From the NCBI GenBank assembly GCA_026998145.1, contig JALTRC010000018.1:1-6168 (forward strand): DNA of 6,168 bases. Direction: 5' to 3'. The DNA comes from Gammaproteobacteria bacterium (GTDB taxonomy: Bacteria; Pseudomonadota; Gammaproteobacteria; SZUA-229). The position numbers and the translations under genes were made by a program. Positions 5,772-6,168 of the stretch are shown here, piece by piece (position 1 is the first letter of the stretch; each line of letters opens with the position of its first letter). The notes below the pieces were generated by a model. That model did not search any database. It was not told the DNA's origin and was given only the letters and a program-made list of their open reading frames with translations.

Positions 5772-5859
5772 CCACAGAGAGCACAGGGGTACACAGAGAA
5801 AAGTGTTGGTTTTGTATTGTTACAATAAAAACCTCTGTGAGCCTCTATGACCTCTGTGG
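5772..5859. repeat. Long imperfect hairpin, unit 1
   Basis: Outer arms CCACAGAG (5772-5779) and CTCTGTGG (5852-5859) pair perfectly. Symmetric 12-nt inner segments follow, then CACAGAG (5792-5798) pairs with CTCTGTG (5833-5839). The apex holds TATTGT-T-ACAATA (5815-5827), extended by GGTTTT and AAAACC with one bulged G. The layered pairing suggests a mobile palindromic repeat or a structured transcript rather than chance. Confidence 0.65.
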
Positions 5860-5942
5860 TTAAATCTTTTTAAACCAATCATCATTCCTGCGCAGATTGG
5901 AATCCAGTTAACTCATTTACATAAGCGTTTAAAAGCAGTTCA

Positions 5943-6029
5943 CCACAGAGAGCACAAGGGTACACAGAGAAAAGTGCTGGTTTTGTGTTGTTACAATAAA
6001 AACCTCTGTGACCTCCGTGTCCTCTGTGG
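5943..6029. repeat. Long imperfect hairpin, unit 2
   Basis: The same layout as in unit 1: CCACAGAG at 5943-5950 with CTCTGTGG at 6022-6029, and CACAGAG at 5963-5969 with CTCTGTG at 6004-6010. The two full arms are nearly reverse complements over 26-27 nt with one gap, so pairing is better than in unit 1. One apex pair becomes a G-T wobble. A third copy starts at 6113 and is cut by the window end. Confidence 0.65.
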
Positions 6030-6168
6030 TTAAATCTTTTTAAACCAATCATCATTCCTGCGCAGACTGGAATCCAGTTAACTCATTTACATAAGCGTTT
6101 AAAAGCAGTTCACCACAGAGAGCACAAGGGTACACAGAGAAAAGTGCTGGTTTTGTGTTGTTACAATA

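Larger units (their letters stand above)
5711..6168. repeat. Tandem array, period about 170 bp, at least 2.7 units, open at window edge
   Basis: Units begin with CATTCC at 5711, 5883 and 6053, giving lengths of 172 and 170 bp and a third unit cut after 116 bp. Units 2 and 3 differ at one base over those 116 bp (T5897 versus C6067); unit 1 is more diverged and has small length differences. Each unit has a short palindrome at its head, an AACTCATTTACATAA spacer, an imperfect hairpin of about 88 bp, and a TAAATCTTTTTAAACCAATC tail. No gene lies in the array; a plus-strand frame at 5631-5828 runs through the repeats and is not credible. The high identity of units 2 and 3 points to recent duplication or gene conversion. 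Confidence 0.9.

Noticed and set aside
5631..5828. 65-residue plus-strand open frame
   Set aside because: It runs across the inverted-repeat region and into tandem unit 1, with low-complexity repeat translation and no support as a gene.
5711..6168. CRISPR array
   Set aside because: The period is about 170 bp and the whole unit is repeated; there are no 28-37-bp repeats with unique spacers and no cas genes.

Overview
The window carries part of the denitrification locus of a Gram-negative bacterium, most likely a proteobacterium and perhaps a gammaproteobacterium. The evidence is a cytochrome cd1 nitrite reductase with heme d1 assembly genes, a Tat-exported MsrP with its MsrQ partner, FNR/DNR-type boxes, and short palindromic intergenic repeats of a kind common in beta- and gammaproteobacteria. 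The class-level placement is inference; the sequence does not identify a genus.

All five genes lie on the minus strand, so the locus reads from high to low coordinates. From about 6168 to 5462 there is no convincing gene. This stretch holds a tandem array with a period near 170 bp, each unit containing a long imperfect hairpin, followed by a patch of older-looking inverted repeats. Next come msrP (5461-4496) and msrQ (4496-3840), joined by a TAATG stop/start overlap. They encode the periplasmic molybdopterin methionine sulfoxide reductase and its heme b membrane electron donor.

A 192-bp intergenic region (3839-3648) follows, with two perfect FNR/DNR-family palindromes whose centres are 63 bp apart, then a plausible -10 element and a strong ribosome binding site for nirS. 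nirS (3647-1920) is complete and keeps the heme c and heme d1 ligands. After a short gap with a perfect 10-bp GC-rich stem-loop come nirE (SAM:uroporphyrinogen III methyltransferase, 1856-1065), nirC (small c-type cytochrome, 1096-776, overlapping nirE by 32 bp) and nirF (from 779, overlapping nirC by 4 bp, cut by the window edge). The order nirS-E-C-F is the one known from Paracoccus; no nirM-type cytochrome follows nirS directly.

Together, nirS encodes the periplasmic enzyme that reduces nitrite to NO, and nirE, nirC and nirF belong to the pathway that makes or delivers its heme d1. The two upstream boxes suggest control by low oxygen and nitric oxide through FNR/DNR-type regulators. msrPQ may repair periplasmic methionines oxidised under the same conditions, but only adjacency supports that link. 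I see no wholly new system here. The items most worth a second look are the two-box promoter, the nirS/nirE stem-loop and the hairpin-bearing tandem array.
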